Program-made: the position numbers and the translations under genes
Source: a virus
DNA length: 35,955 nt
Virus record (IMG/VR): IMGVR_UViG_3300037672_001241
Location: 1 to 35,955 of that record
Strand: one strand, 5' to 3'
Shown here: piece by piece, positions 25,765 through 33,933 of the stretch
Position numbering within the stretch: position 1 is the stretch's first letter
Layout of the letters: every line of letters begins with the position of its first letter
Notes under the pieces: model-generated
Told to the model about the DNA's origin: nothing
What the model saw: the letters and a program-made list of their open reading frames with translations, nothing else
Database searches by the model: none

Positions 25765-25772
25765 TATTTATG
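25765..25772 (-). promoter_or_regulatory. Candidate late promoter (CATAAATA) before gp6
   Basis: The minus strand reads CATAAATA in the short gap between gp25 and gp6. By T4 spacing the start would be near 25759, inside the palindrome 25748-25763. That leaves a 9-nt leader and removes most of the 5' arm of the hairpin. Confidence 0.5.
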
Positions 25773-25792
25773 TGTTAGGAAATGTGCGTATA

Positions 25793-26203
25793 TTAAGATA
25801 GGCGTAACAACGAATTCTCATCGAAGTTGAATCTCAGTTTCTCCGTGATGTTCAGTGGAACATAGGTTATAGTGGCCTGTATGGCTATGCCCTTGTCCGC
25901 TTCTGTGACCAGTATCTCCTCAGTGGCAATACGTGGATCTGCATTCAAATTGGCAGTGATGTCCTCCACTATGGCGTCTTTTAGATCGTTTGTGAATGGC
26001 TCGAATATGGCGTCGTATATGATGGTACCAAATTCTGGGTTCTCAACCCTCTCGCCCTTACGCACTGATAACCTGTTAATGAGGTCCTGCTTGGCTACCT
26101 CGAAATCGTACAGTTTGAAGTTCTTTTTATCCGCACGTGAACTGAAACCCTTGAAGGTTACTGATTTGTTTGAAAGTCCGTTACCTGAATCTCCGTATGC
26201 CAT
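25793..26203 (-). CDS. gp25: Baseplate wedge subunit gp25 (136 aa)
   Basis: The protein has the expected length (T4 gp25 is 132 aa) and family pattern: a SVRKGERVENPEFGTIIYDAI segment (about residues 50-70) leading to IFEPFTNDLKDAIVEDI, then NADPRI and a C-terminal beta region with IQATITYVPLNITEKLRF. gp25 belongs to the sheath-initiator family shared with type VI secretion TssE and docks on gp6 in the inner baseplate. The gene follows gp5 after 14 bp and precedes gp6 by 42 bp. AGTAAATA lies 6 nt before the ATG, without a clear Shine-Dalgarno. Confidence 0.92.
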   Translation of the reverse strand: MAYGDSGNGLSNKSVTFKGFSSRADKKNFKLYDFEVAKQDLINRLSVRKGERVENPEFGTIIYDAIFEPFTNDLKDAIVEDITANLNADPRIATEEILVTEADKGIAIQATITYVPLNITEKLRFNFDENSLLRLS

Positions 26204-26217
26204 ATGCTTTATTTACT

Positions 26218-27696
26218 CTATGCTCTATCGTCCTTGTCTCTGCCGCCCGCTGGTCTTGTGTAAGGCTCGTGTGTTACAAAGCCTTCGACAGTTGTTTTAA
26301 CTTTTACTTTCTCGTAGTTGACTTTGCCATTCAATATAGGTTGTTGTGCGATCACATCTTGTTTTTTTGTTTCCTTTATTCCTACTTTGACGCTTGTTGG
26401 TTTCAACCAACCAGGTCCCATAACAGCTCTTGGACCAACAGAATTCAAATGAACTTGACTGCCACTCGCTAAATCAATCCTCCCGTCCGCACTATGGAAC
26501 TGTATGCCTTTGGTGTGGGAAGTGATGCCGTCGCTAGCAAAATGTCTAACACTGCCTTTCTGAGATGCGTTCAATATTCCAGACTCTCCCATCACGTACA
26601 CATATTTCTCAGCGTTTAGCACTACATTCTCTTCAGCGGTAAATTTAATTTTTTTTCCTGCATGAAAGTTTATATTATCATCTGCGTGTAGATTGAAATC
26701 TCCCTCTGCCCGTATGTCTATGCCCTTGTCGGAATATATGCTGATCTTTCCATTCTTATCCATCTCTATGAATGCCTTGCCTGATCCGTTGGCCAAGTAC
26801 ACCACACCCTCTGTGTCGTGCATGAGCAGTTGATGTCCTGACGCCGTTCTCAATCTTGTGAGTTGGTTGGTGCCGTCTACTGCACCGTCATCCATGACGA
26901 AACTGTGTCCAGTTTCTCTTTCAACTAATTCCGGTGATTCACCGAGACCAATGTTTCTCGGTGTGCTGTCTTCTTTGATCCTGCCGGGGGTGCTCAACCC
27001 AAATACTCGACTTGGTGATTCTCTACGTGCAGATGAGGTCGTGGTGCCCCTGACTGTGTCTTGCACAAGACCCTGCGACTGCAGTTGATCTGCCAATGCA
27101 TCGTTAATGGGATAATTCCATTTGTCAGCACTGGCTACAGTGTCGCCGGGATCAAGCATGTTACGATTTTTTTCACCAGCGGGTAAAACATCCGTGCCGT
27201 AAAGATCTTTTTTGCTCTGTGCAAAATCTGTGTTGTTGCCGGCTACCCTGGTTTTGTCTGTGGCACCGTGTCCTGGAACCATCTGGTTGGTCAGTGGATC
27301 CTGCACACAACCCATCCAGAAAGCATTGGCGTTTTGATTCTCTCCCTTGGCGAATATCACCAACACCGTGGTGTCTATGTCTGGTGGCACTGCCCACATT
27401 CCGTATGACTGCTGTGTGTCCTTGAATGAATATGGATCTGTCTTGGACACTGTCTTGAGACTCTTTACCCCATAGAAAGGTGACAGGTACTGGCACCAAG
27501 TGATCTGTGATGGCTTGGGATTGGTCGTGTTGGTCAGTGCTGGTATGTTTACTCCCAGACGTCCCATCCTCAATGGATCCACTGTGGTCTTTACAGTGGC
27601 AATGTAGGGACCAGCATCGTTGTCAACGTACTTCTCATTGAAACTCTTCTGGTTGTCCTGAGAGTCCGTGAATCCCCTGGAATCTGTGTAAGCCAT
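26218..27696 (-). CDS. gp5: Baseplate hub / central spike subunit gp5, lysozyme-less form (492 aa)
   Basis: Residues about 28-150 form the OB-fold domain (GPYIATVKTTVDPLRMGRLGVNIP, then WAVPPDIDTTVLVIFAKG and FWMGCVQD). After a polar linker, residues about 264-415 are VgrG/gp5-type beta-helix repeats: GHSFVMDDG, LRTASGHQLLMHDTEG, GKISIYSDKGIDIRAEGDF, LHADDNINFHAGKKIKFTAEENV. T4 gp5 has a lysozyme domain between these parts; here the 110-residue linker shows no lysozyme motif, so the spike is non-enzymatic. The C-terminal 75 residues are Lys-rich. The ATG overlaps the stop of the hub gene as TAATG. Confidence 0.9.
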   Translation of the reverse strand: MAYTDSRGFTDSQDNQKSFNEKYVDNDAGPYIATVKTTVDPLRMGRLGVNIPALTNTTNPKPSQITWCQYLSPFYGVKSLKTVSKTDPYSFKDTQQSYGMWAVPPDIDTTVLVIFAKGENQNANAFWMGCVQDPLTNQMVPGHGATDKTRVAGNNTDFAQSKKDLYGTDVLPAGEKNRNMLDPGDTVASADKWNYPINDALADQLQSQGLVQDTVRGTTTSSARRESPSRVFGLSTPGRIKEDSTPRNIGLGESPELVERETGHSFVMDDGAVDGTNQLTRLRTASGHQLLMHDTEGVVYLANGSGKAFIEMDKNGKISIYSDKGIDIRAEGDFNLHADDNINFHAGKKIKFTAEENVVLNAEKYVYVMGESGILNASQKGSVRHFASDGITSHTKGIQFHSADGRIDLASGSQVHLNSVGPRAVMGPGWLKPTSVKVGIKETKKQDVIAQQPILNGKVNYEKVKVKTTVEGFVTHEPYTRPAGGRDKDDRA

Positions 27697-29927
27697 TATC
27701 TTTTAAACCCTCTTATATTTTTTTTAATTTTAGTTACCTCGTTGATTTTTTCATTAACCTTGGTTGTGATATTCTCTACGGTGCCGTGTCTGGTCTTAAA
27801 ACCTTTAAATTTATTTACAGCATCTGATTTTGCACTTTTTAAAATGTCATTTCCTATCCTTGCTGAGTTAACTAATTCAACTGGTAAACCTTCGCCGGTC
27901 TGGTTGTTCATCCTCACACAGGTCAGCGTCTGCATGAACTGTCCGTTGTCCATCTTGCTGTCCACTTTCACCACTTGGTACACTCCGCTGAAGAACAAGT
28001 TCTCGTCTCTGAATTTTTGTGTACCAGAAAACATGATTCCTTCCTTCTCGTCTATGTCGTCTGGTAATCTGTATCTGAGATTGATGCAGGTCATGAACTG
28101 ATCTGCGTTAAAACTATGGTCTTTATAGTTGAATGGTCCTGTGCCACCGCCGGTTGTTGTTGGCGTTTTGTCTTTTTCCTTGTCATCCACAGGCATGTAC
28201 ATGTCCTGGCATATGTATGCCGGGTCTCCCAGTATTTCCAGTTCTATACGCATCATATCCGCTTCTGGATTGGTCAGGTAGTCATAGAATTCCTGTGCTT
28301 TAAGATTCTCTGGATTGGTCGTGCTAACGGTACTCCTGCCTTTGATTATGGATGGATACTGTCTCAATGGTAGTGTGGGCTCTGGATCTTTTTCCTGGCC
28401 AAATGCTTCCAGTATCGTTTGTTTCAACTCCTCAAATATACCTGCCTCGGTTGTGTCCTTGGCTTCCCTCACATTCCTCATGTAATACGCTGTCTTGTAG
28501 TTGATCCTCAATCCCTGCACATCCAGGTTGTCGCCTGTGTACAGGTAGTTGTATTCCTTCCGCACGTACTTGGACCAGTCTGTCTTTAGACTCATTCCCG
28601 AACCTATCAGTTTCAAGATGTGTATCTTGTAAGGCATGGCACGGTATATTATGGTCTTTGGATGCATCTTCGTTATGTTGTCGAATCGAGTCGTGTCAGT
28701 CTCTACAGTGGGTTTTACCTTGAACCACGGAACGAAAGGCTCCTTGGCTACATCTTCCTGGAATTTCTTGCTACGGATTATGCTCCGGATCTTGTCTGTG
28801 TCGTCCTTGGTCACTGTGTGTCCCAGGCTTGTTAGGTATCCCACCCAGAAGTTCTGCACCAGGCTGAGGTAACCAAACGACTGCCTGACCGCATCCTCAA
28901 AGAATTTAGTCAGTGCGGTGAAACTGTCTGCCTTGGCCGTGCTCTTGTATTGGGTTCCTGTTACCAGTCCCTGTAATTTGTTCGTGGCGATCTCTTTGTA
29001 TCCTCCACCAATGTTGATTATCTCATCGTGTTGTTCCGCAGTGGAAGTGTTCGCGATGCTGTCTGTGACTGATTGATAATCGAGGCCGTTTTTGGACACT
29101 TCGGGATCTATCTTGAATATGTATGTGTCTTTGAATTGACGTTTGTTCTCTGCTATCTCCTGCTCCATCTGTACGTCAAGTTGTGCGGCAACGTCAATGC
29201 ACCAATCTTCTGCTTTGTTGCCAGCCTGTATCAAACTTGTCCTTGGAAATTTAAACCTGTCATCGAAGCCGAGGTCAGTGTATGGCACTGCCACCACGGA
29301 GTACTTGGCGCCACCCTCGTTCACGTCGAAGTCAACTCGTGCTATCAGTATGGGTATCTTCCTGGTCAGTCCTCCTACCATGGAACCACCGGTACCGAAC
29401 ATCAAGGGCCTGCCCCGATCGTCGAACCCTTTGAATTCTATGGTCAGCAACAATGGTGCGTCCTGGTAGTCCTGGAAACCGTTCAGTGCAGTCGCGGCCC
29501 TGACCTTCTCGATAAGTGTGATGCCATAGGGCTCGTGCACCTCGAACTCCATCTTGGTGAAGTTGGCCAGATTCCTTTCCGCATTGGGTGATACCGTGGA
29601 AATTATGTTGACGTTCTCAATGAACATGTCATGGCTTCTTTTCAAGATGCTTATGCTGTCCTGATAACGTCCCGTGAAATCTTTGTATGCGTCTCTGACA
29701 ATCTTGTCATCTGCGTTCGCACCCCCCGTGCCCGCGAATGGGTCTCCGCCACTGCTGATTCTTGCGTTTTCACCTATCCCCCCACTACGTGCTATGATGT
29801 CGTGTGGAGCATTCTTCAAGAAACTGTGATCTCGTATTTCAGACTCTGTGATGCCGCTTAGGGTGAATATGGTGGTGTAACTGGCGGCCTTGTGTAACGG
29901 ATTTATTTCCTTATTGCTAGACGCCAT
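27696..29927 (-). CDS. Baseplate hub protein, gp27-like by position (743 aa)
   Basis: The protein starts INPLHKAASYTTIFTLSGIT. Residues about 125-220 (LANFTKMEFEVHEPYGITLIEK, APLLLTIEFKGFDDRGRP, KIPILIARVDFDVNEGGAKY) look like the tail-tube-like beta domains of hub proteins. The C-terminal part has FFSGVYQVVKVDSKMDNG and FMQTLTCVRMNNQ, the usual end of phage hub domains. At 743 aa it is much longer than T4 gp27 (391 aa). The gene lies 1 nt after gp53 and overlaps gp5 by TAATG, the right place for the gp27-gp5 hub complex. The hub role is inferred from these patterns and from gene order, not from a confident family match. Confidence 0.7.
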   Translation of the reverse strand: MASSNKEINPLHKAASYTTIFTLSGITESEIRDHSFLKNAPHDIIARSGGIGENARISSGGDPFAGTGGANADDKIVRDAYKDFTGRYQDSISILKRSHDMFIENVNIISTVSPNAERNLANFTKMEFEVHEPYGITLIEKVRAATALNGFQDYQDAPLLLTIEFKGFDDRGRPLMFGTGGSMVGGLTRKIPILIARVDFDVNEGGAKYSVVAVPYTDLGFDDRFKFPRTSLIQAGNKAEDWCIDVAAQLDVQMEQEIAENKRQFKDTYIFKIDPEVSKNGLDYQSVTDSIANTSTAEQHDEIINIGGGYKEIATNKLQGLVTGTQYKSTAKADSFTALTKFFEDAVRQSFGYLSLVQNFWVGYLTSLGHTVTKDDTDKIRSIIRSKKFQEDVAKEPFVPWFKVKPTVETDTTRFDNITKMHPKTIIYRAMPYKIHILKLIGSGMSLKTDWSKYVRKEYNYLYTGDNLDVQGLRINYKTAYYMRNVREAKDTTEAGIFEELKQTILEAFGQEKDPEPTLPLRQYPSIIKGRSTVSTTNPENLKAQEFYDYLTNPEADMMRIELEILGDPAYICQDMYMPVDDKEKDKTPTTTGGGTGPFNYKDHSFNADQFMTCINLRYRLPDDIDEKEGIMFSGTQKFRDENLFFSGVYQVVKVDSKMDNGQFMQTLTCVRMNNQTGEGLPVELVNSARIGNDILKSAKSDAVNKFKGFKTRHGTVENITTKVNEKINEVTKIKKNIRGFKR

Positions 29928-29928
29928 G

Positions 29929-30228
29929 TTATATTCCTAGGTCTGAGTTGACGTTGCCGGGCTTGGGCAACTGTATGGTCACTCCTGGTTTGAAGTCGTA
30001 GATGGGATCCTCTATCTGGTCTGGGTTACGCTGTGCGAACACCCACCAAAGCCTAGGTGAGCCGTACAGGTCATAGGCCAACAGGTCTGGCCTGTATGCG
30101 TATGTCCTCTCGATGGTGTAACTCTGATCATCGTCCTCGGCAGTTATGGTTCTGGGAACGAATGTCTCCAGGTTCACGTCATTCTGTGGAGTATTGAAGT
30201 AAGGTGATGTTGAAGAATACTTGGCCAT
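29929..30228 (-). CDS. gp53: Baseplate wedge subunit gp53 (99 aa)
   Basis: The segment YAYRPDLLAYDLYGSPRLWWVFAQRNPDQIEDPIYD (shown here only by key motifs YRPDLLAYDLYGSPRLWW and FAQRNP) followed by FKPGVTIQLP is the core of the gp53 family, a LysM-like fold that clamps gp6 and gp25 in the baseplate. At 99 aa it is about half of T4 gp53 (196 aa), as in other marine T4-like phages. The start overlaps the preceding stop as TAATG. Confidence 0.9.
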   Translation of the reverse strand: MAKYSSTSPYFNTPQNDVNLETFVPRTITAEDDDQSYTIERTYAYRPDLLAYDLYGSPRLWWVFAQRNPDQIEDPIYDFKPGVTIQLPKPGNVNSDLGI

Positions 30229-31052
30229 TAGATGAATCCTATCTCTCCTTCACCTTTACCGCTCAACTCGCCACGTGCGAATTCTGACAGGGAGAAGTTC
30301 TTGATTGATTCCCTGCTGTAGATCGGTGTCACCAGCACTGATATGTTTGACAGTGTGGGTGCCCAGGTCTGTGATTCTGCGTTGATATCAAAACCTGCGT
30401 CAGGGCCATTTGATTGCCTGTAAGGTGAATTTGATTGTTTGGTTGAGATGTAGTCAATGCCTGGTCTCAGTTCCACATTGAATGTGTTCACTATCACTGG
30501 TACCTTGCTGAACATGTGATCACCATAACCTGACATGTGCATGATCGGTGGGGGATTACCTTTGAGTGATTGTTGCTCCTTACCAAAATACATCTTGGTT
30601 ATGGTCCTTAGGAAGTTCACGGTTGCCACCCAGTGCTTGGCGTCATCTGAATTCTGTACAGGAAACTCTCCAATGATGTTCATGGAGTCTACTTGTGAGT
30701 TTTGATATGCCTGGAACGGATAGTTAGCGTGTGTCTGTGCCAGGGGATTGTAGTTGGCAGAATGCTGTATCACCACCGCCGGTGTCAAAGGCCAGAATAT
30801 GCCACGTGATGGCACCAATGGCGCCAGTAATTCGTTATTGGCCAGTATAGAGTCGTAGACCGCATCTGCGCCGTTTGGTATCTGTAGTCTCACACGCCAG
30901 TCTGTTTTGTCCGAACGTCCAGACCATTTGGCTCTAGCCTGTACTATTCTGCTGTCTGTGGAAATACCAGCACCCGTTAGCCTGCCCAGGGTACGGTTGA
31001 ATATGCCCGATCCCACGTTCTTGACTATCTTGCCTATTTCTCCAAATGCCAT
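30228..31052 (-). CDS. Baseplate tail-tube cap / tail-tube initiator protein (gp48/gp54-like, 274 aa)
   Basis: This first gene of the minus-strand block encodes 274 aa without membrane segments. It has a Gly-rich basic start (MAFGEIGKIVKNVGSGIFNR, GRLTGAG), then DWRVRLQIP, a beta-strand type seen in tube-related proteins, and FPVQNSDDAKHWVATVNFL and PVIVNTFNVELRPGIDY, which fit a tail-tube-like sandwich. In T4-like phages the gene before gp53 in such clusters is usually gp48 or gp54, which cap the baseplate and start the tail tube. I cannot decide between them. AAGGA lies upstream (about 13 nt), and a perfect late promoter element is at 31096-31103. Confidence 0.62.
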   Translation of the reverse strand: MAFGEIGKIVKNVGSGIFNRTLGRLTGAGISTDSRIVQARAKWSGRSDKTDWRVRLQIPNGADAVYDSILANNELLAPLVPSRGIFWPLTPAVVIQHSANYNPLAQTHANYPFQAYQNSQVDSMNIIGEFPVQNSDDAKHWVATVNFLRTITKMYFGKEQQSLKGNPPPIMHMSGYGDHMFSKVPVIVNTFNVELRPGIDYISTKQSNSPYRQSNGPDAGFDINAESQTWAPTLSNISVLVTPIYSRESIKNFSLSEFARGELSGKGEGEIGFI

Positions 31053-31193
31053 ATTATGGTTGCTTTCCTTTGTAAAATTTCGTATACTTTAACTATATTT
31101 ATAGGCATTATTTTAGGCGCACTTAATTCACCATACGGCACGATTCAACAGACCTGTTTGTGGTCACTCACATTAATATAAAGTAAAGGAATT
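31053..31193. promoter_or_regulatory. Divergent intergenic control region
   Basis: This 141-bp spacer is the longest gap in the window and separates the minus-strand structural block from the plus-strand gp55-gp46 block. It holds the late element on the minus strand. On the plus strand an AT-rich TAATATAAAGT stretch (about 31174-31184) could hold a -10 box, but no convincing -35 at proper distance is visible. AAGGA sits just before the gp55 ATG. No stem-loop terminator was found. Confidence 0.5.
31096..31103 (-). promoter_or_regulatory. T4-type late promoter (TATAAATA) for the tail cluster
   Basis: The minus strand reads CTATAAATAT, a perfect match to the T4 late -10 element TATAAATA. T4 spacing predicts a start at about 31090 and a 37- to 38-nt leader to the ATG at 31052. 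No -35 box is needed in T4 late promoters, which use gp55 with the sliding clamp and gp33. Confidence 0.75.
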
Positions 31194-32177
31194 ATGAAGA
31201 GAGTAAAGTACCTAAACAACAGAGATCTGCTACTGCAAATACACGCCAGCAAGAACACCTACTGTTCATACGTCGCACCCGAGGACGCACAGTATGACTT
31301 AATCGTGCCCAATCTAAAGAAAGTCAACGCTACGGCTGTATCACAGGCGAGAAAAGCCAAGGCGAAAAGACTAACACAGGAAGCATGGGAAGAGGCCAAG
31401 GCGTCGGGACTTAAAAAAATTAAATTAGTGGACTACACAGTGAGTCCGAGAAAAATAGAGAAAACTGATCTTGTGTTCAGGGTCATGATGTTTGATCATG
31501 TGCCCATGGACGACCAAAGAAAGAAGAATCCAAAGACCACAGCGGATCATCACAGCAAGGTAAACTTCCCTCCTTTCCAACACTACAGGTTCGACAAAAA
31601 AGACAAACTGGTCTGTGTGGGAAAGTCGCACTGGGTGGGTGGAATGAGCAACGGACACTTTTCCGTAGACCACGGCAAGATGACCAACCAACTGGCCATG
31701 ATGTACATGAAGTTGTGTGAAAGATACGGCACAAGGGCCAACTGGAGAGGTTACACATACAACGATGAAATGCAATCTCAGGCGTTGATGCAATTGAGTC
31801 AGATAGGATTACAGTTTGATGAATCAAAATCAGACAACCCATTCGCATACTACACGGCGGCTATCACAAACAGTTTCACAAGGATCTTGAACATCGAAAA
31901 GAAAAATCAAGCAATCAGAGACGACTTGCTAGAATTCAATGGGATGATGCCTAGTTTCACAAGGCAGAATGAAAACGAAACAGCAGGGCCGTCATACCAG
32001 AAGAGAATGAAAACAGCACATGGCGATGTACACGCAGTCAACAAAACAACTCTAGCAAAACTGAACAAGACCTTGAAGAAGAAAGGCAAACTGGATTCAG
32101 AAGATTTCGAAGACGTCAAGTTTAAGAACAAGATAGACATGACCAATCATAAACCAATCGTCAAGAAGAAGTGGTAA
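31194..32177 (+). CDS. gp55: Late-transcription sigma factor gp55, long form (327 aa)
   Basis: Residues about 166-250 form a sigma region-2-like helical core: KMTNQLAMMYMKLCERYG, then YNDEMQSQALMQLSQIGLQF, DNPFAYYTAAITNSFTRIL and NIEKKNQAIRDDLL. The DNPFAYYT motif and following basic helix match gp55, which directs host RNA polymerase to TATAAATA late promoters together with the sliding clamp. The protein is much longer than T4 gp55 (185 aa): it has an N-terminal region of about 160 aa (KNTYCSYV, FRVMMFDHVP, NFPPFQHYRF) and a basic C-terminal tail of about 75 aa. AAGGA lies 3 nt before the ATG, which is rather close. gp47 starts 3 nt after the stop. Confidence 0.85.
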   Translation: MKRVKYLNNRDLLLQIHASKNTYCSYVAPEDAQYDLIVPNLKKVNATAVSQARKAKAKRLTQEAWEEAKASGLKKIKLVDYTVSPRKIEKTDLVFRVMMFDHVPMDDQRKKNPKTTADHHSKVNFPPFQHYRFDKKDKLVCVGKSHWVGGMSNGHFSVDHGKMTNQLAMMYMKLCERYGTRANWRGYTYNDEMQSQALMQLSQIGLQFDESKSDNPFAYYTAAITNSFTRILNIEKKNQAIRDDLLEFNGMMPSFTRQNENETAGPSYQKRMKTAHGDVHAVNKTTLAKLNKTLKKKGKLDSEDFEDVKFKNKIDMTNHKPIVKKKW

Positions 32178-32180
32178 TCG

Positions 32181-33203
32181 ATGGCATTCTTTAAAAAAGT
32201 AGCCTGTTTCACGGACATACACTTTGGCCTAAAAGGCAACAGTCGTATACACAACGATGACTGTGAAGAGTTCGTAAAATGGTTCATAGCACAAGCCAAG
32301 GCAGAAGGCTGTGATACCTGCATATTCCTAGGCGACTGGCACCATCACAGGTCAGCAACAAATGTTTCTACAATGAACTACACAGTTTCCAACATGGAAA
32401 GATTGGGTGCGGCGTTTGAGAAAGTCTATGTGATAATGGGCAATCACGATCTATATTACAGAGATAAAAGAGAAATTAATTCCATGGAATACATCAGGAA
32501 CATTCCAAACATACACATAGTTAATGAATGGTTAGTGGAGGAAGATGTTGCAATCATACCGTGGGTAGTAGGGGACGAATGGAAAAAAATTGAAAAAATG
32601 AAACAGAAGTACGTGTTTGGACATTTCGAATTGCCTTACTTCAAAATGAACGCAATGGTAGAGATGCCGGATGTTGGCGGAATACAAACTGGCCACTTTG
32701 CAGGTTGTGAACAGGTGTTCTCAGGACACTTCCATAAGAGACAACAAATGAAAAATGTAACGTACATGGGTAACGCATTTCCACACAACTATGCAGACGC
32801 ATGGGATGATGACAGGGGCATGATGATCATTGATTATGGAAAGGAACCTAAATACATTAACTGGCCTGAGATGCCGAGATACATCACAATAAAAGTGTCT
32901 GAACTACTAGAAGATCCGGACAAGTATCTAAAACCTAAAATGTACGTGAGAGTGACCTTAGACATAAAAATTAGTTACGAAGAAGCAAACTTTGTTAGAG
33001 AGACATTCATAGACAAATATGAATTAAGGGAACTGCAACTAATACCAGAACAAGTAGATAATGCACAACAACCACTAGTGGAAGTGCAGAAATTTGACAG
33101 CGTTGATCAAATCGTTATCAAACAATTACAAGGTGTGGACTCAGAAGTCTATGACAAAAACGTTTTAACAGCAATTTACAACGACCTGGATGTTACAAGT
33201 TAG
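32181..33203 (+). CDS. gp47: Recombination endonuclease subunit gp47, Mre11/SbcD type (340 aa)
   Basis: All metallophosphoesterase motifs are present: D12-I-H14 (motif I), G51-D52 (motif II, LGDWHHH), G87-N88-H89-D90 (motif III), G-H148 (motif IV, FGHFE) and G182-H183-F-H185 (motif V). The length equals that of T4 gp47 (339 aa). With gp46 it forms the Mre11-Rad50-type complex that resects DNA ends, starts recombination-dependent replication and helps degrade host DNA. It follows gp55 after 3 bp and overlaps the next ORF by 14 bp. Residues about 230-330 would be the capping domain and the gp46-binding helices. Confidence 0.95.
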   Translation: MAFFKKVACFTDIHFGLKGNSRIHNDDCEEFVKWFIAQAKAEGCDTCIFLGDWHHHRSATNVSTMNYTVSNMERLGAAFEKVYVIMGNHDLYYRDKREINSMEYIRNIPNIHIVNEWLVEEDVAIIPWVVGDEWKKIEKMKQKYVFGHFELPYFKMNAMVEMPDVGGIQTGHFAGCEQVFSGHFHKRQQMKNVTYMGNAFPHNYADAWDDDRGMMIIDYGKEPKYINWPEMPRYITIKVSELLEDPDKYLKPKMYVRVTLDIKISYEEANFVRETFIDKYELRELQLIPEQVDNAQQPLVEVQKFDSVDQIVIKQLQGVDSEVYDKNVLTAIYNDLDVTS

Positions 33204-33933
33204 CAATATAAAAATAAAACTGATGGACAATGCACTGGCAAGGAAATGGCTGGAACTTTATCAGAGCCTCGATATCGCTCCAGATCAAATAATACACAAC
33301 ACTGGGATCAGCGACGGCGACTTTGCCAACAAAATAAAAGAAGCAAATAGACTATTTGGTTTTGATTGGCCCACTAATCCAAGCACTCAAGCAGATTACA
33401 ACATGATGCACAAGGACATAGAAACAGCACCAAAAGACAAGGCTGACCTTTTGCAAAGTATACACAACGACCTGCACGTCAAGGAATCCCATGGCAGTGA
33501 AGCAAGTCACATCCAAATTGTGTGGTCCGAGAGCCTTGGACAGTTTTATAAAAAGAAGCCAATATCGATCGATATGCCAGACGACGCAGAATCCTTCAAA
33601 AAGTCAATCAACCATGGCGACGTTTATCTAGGATATCCACATGTTGGAAAATCACCGGAAGTGTGCATGTTGCAGAATGACATCAGTGACTTGCCGCAGA
33701 CCTGCAGGATACACAATAAAATTGTTTGTGACATTTTAATAAGCCTTAGCAATCAAAACTGTAACACCGATGATGATCTGCTTTCGTGGTATGAAGTGAA
33801 TAAAATCACTATGTTTACCAAGGAAGAGATGTTAAAATACAATGGCTGGGCAAAAATTGGAGAAGTTGTCAACAAAGACGATTTGCAAAGCATAGATAAG
33901 GAAAATTTAAAAATAAGTTATGCCAACGATTAG
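33190..33933 (+). CDS. Protein of unknown function between gp47 and gp46 (247 aa)
   Basis: The 247-aa product is soluble, mildly acidic, and predicted mixed alpha/beta. I recognise no catalytic motif; the Cys residues (VCMLQN, TCRIHNK, VCDIL, NCN) are scattered and do not form a clear zinc site. Two starts are possible: ATG at 33190, which overlaps gp47 by 14 bp, and ATG at 33223 (MDNALARKWLELY), 19 nt after the gp47 stop. Neither has a good Shine-Dalgarno. The overlap favours coupling at 33190, while the sequence from the second Met looks more like a natural start. Its place inside the gp47-gp46 operon suggests a DNA-metabolism role, as with T4 genes 46.1 and 46.2, but that is context only. 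Confidence 0.72.
   Translation: MLQVSNIKIKLMDNALARKWLELYQSLDIAPDQIIHNTGISDGDFANKIKEANRLFGFDWPTNPSTQADYNMMHKDIETAPKDKADLLQSIHNDLHVKESHGSEASHIQIVWSESLGQFYKKKPISIDMPDDAESFKKSINHGDVYLGYPHVGKSPEVCMLQNDISDLPQTCRIHNKIVCDILISLSNQNCNTDDDLLSWYEVNKITMFTKEEMLKYNGWAKIGEVVNKDDLQSIDKENLKISYAND

Noticed and set aside
29073-29591. Plus-strand open frame of 172 aa within the hub gene
   Set aside because: It is antisense to a well-supported coding region and has no family-like motif; the window has many such frames because the coding strand is poor in codons that read as stops in reverse.
31171-31190. Host-type (sigma70-like) promoter for gp55
   Set aside because: An AT-rich TAATATAAA stretch is present, but no -35 hexamer at 16-18 bp could be found, so it is only mentioned in the spacer entry.
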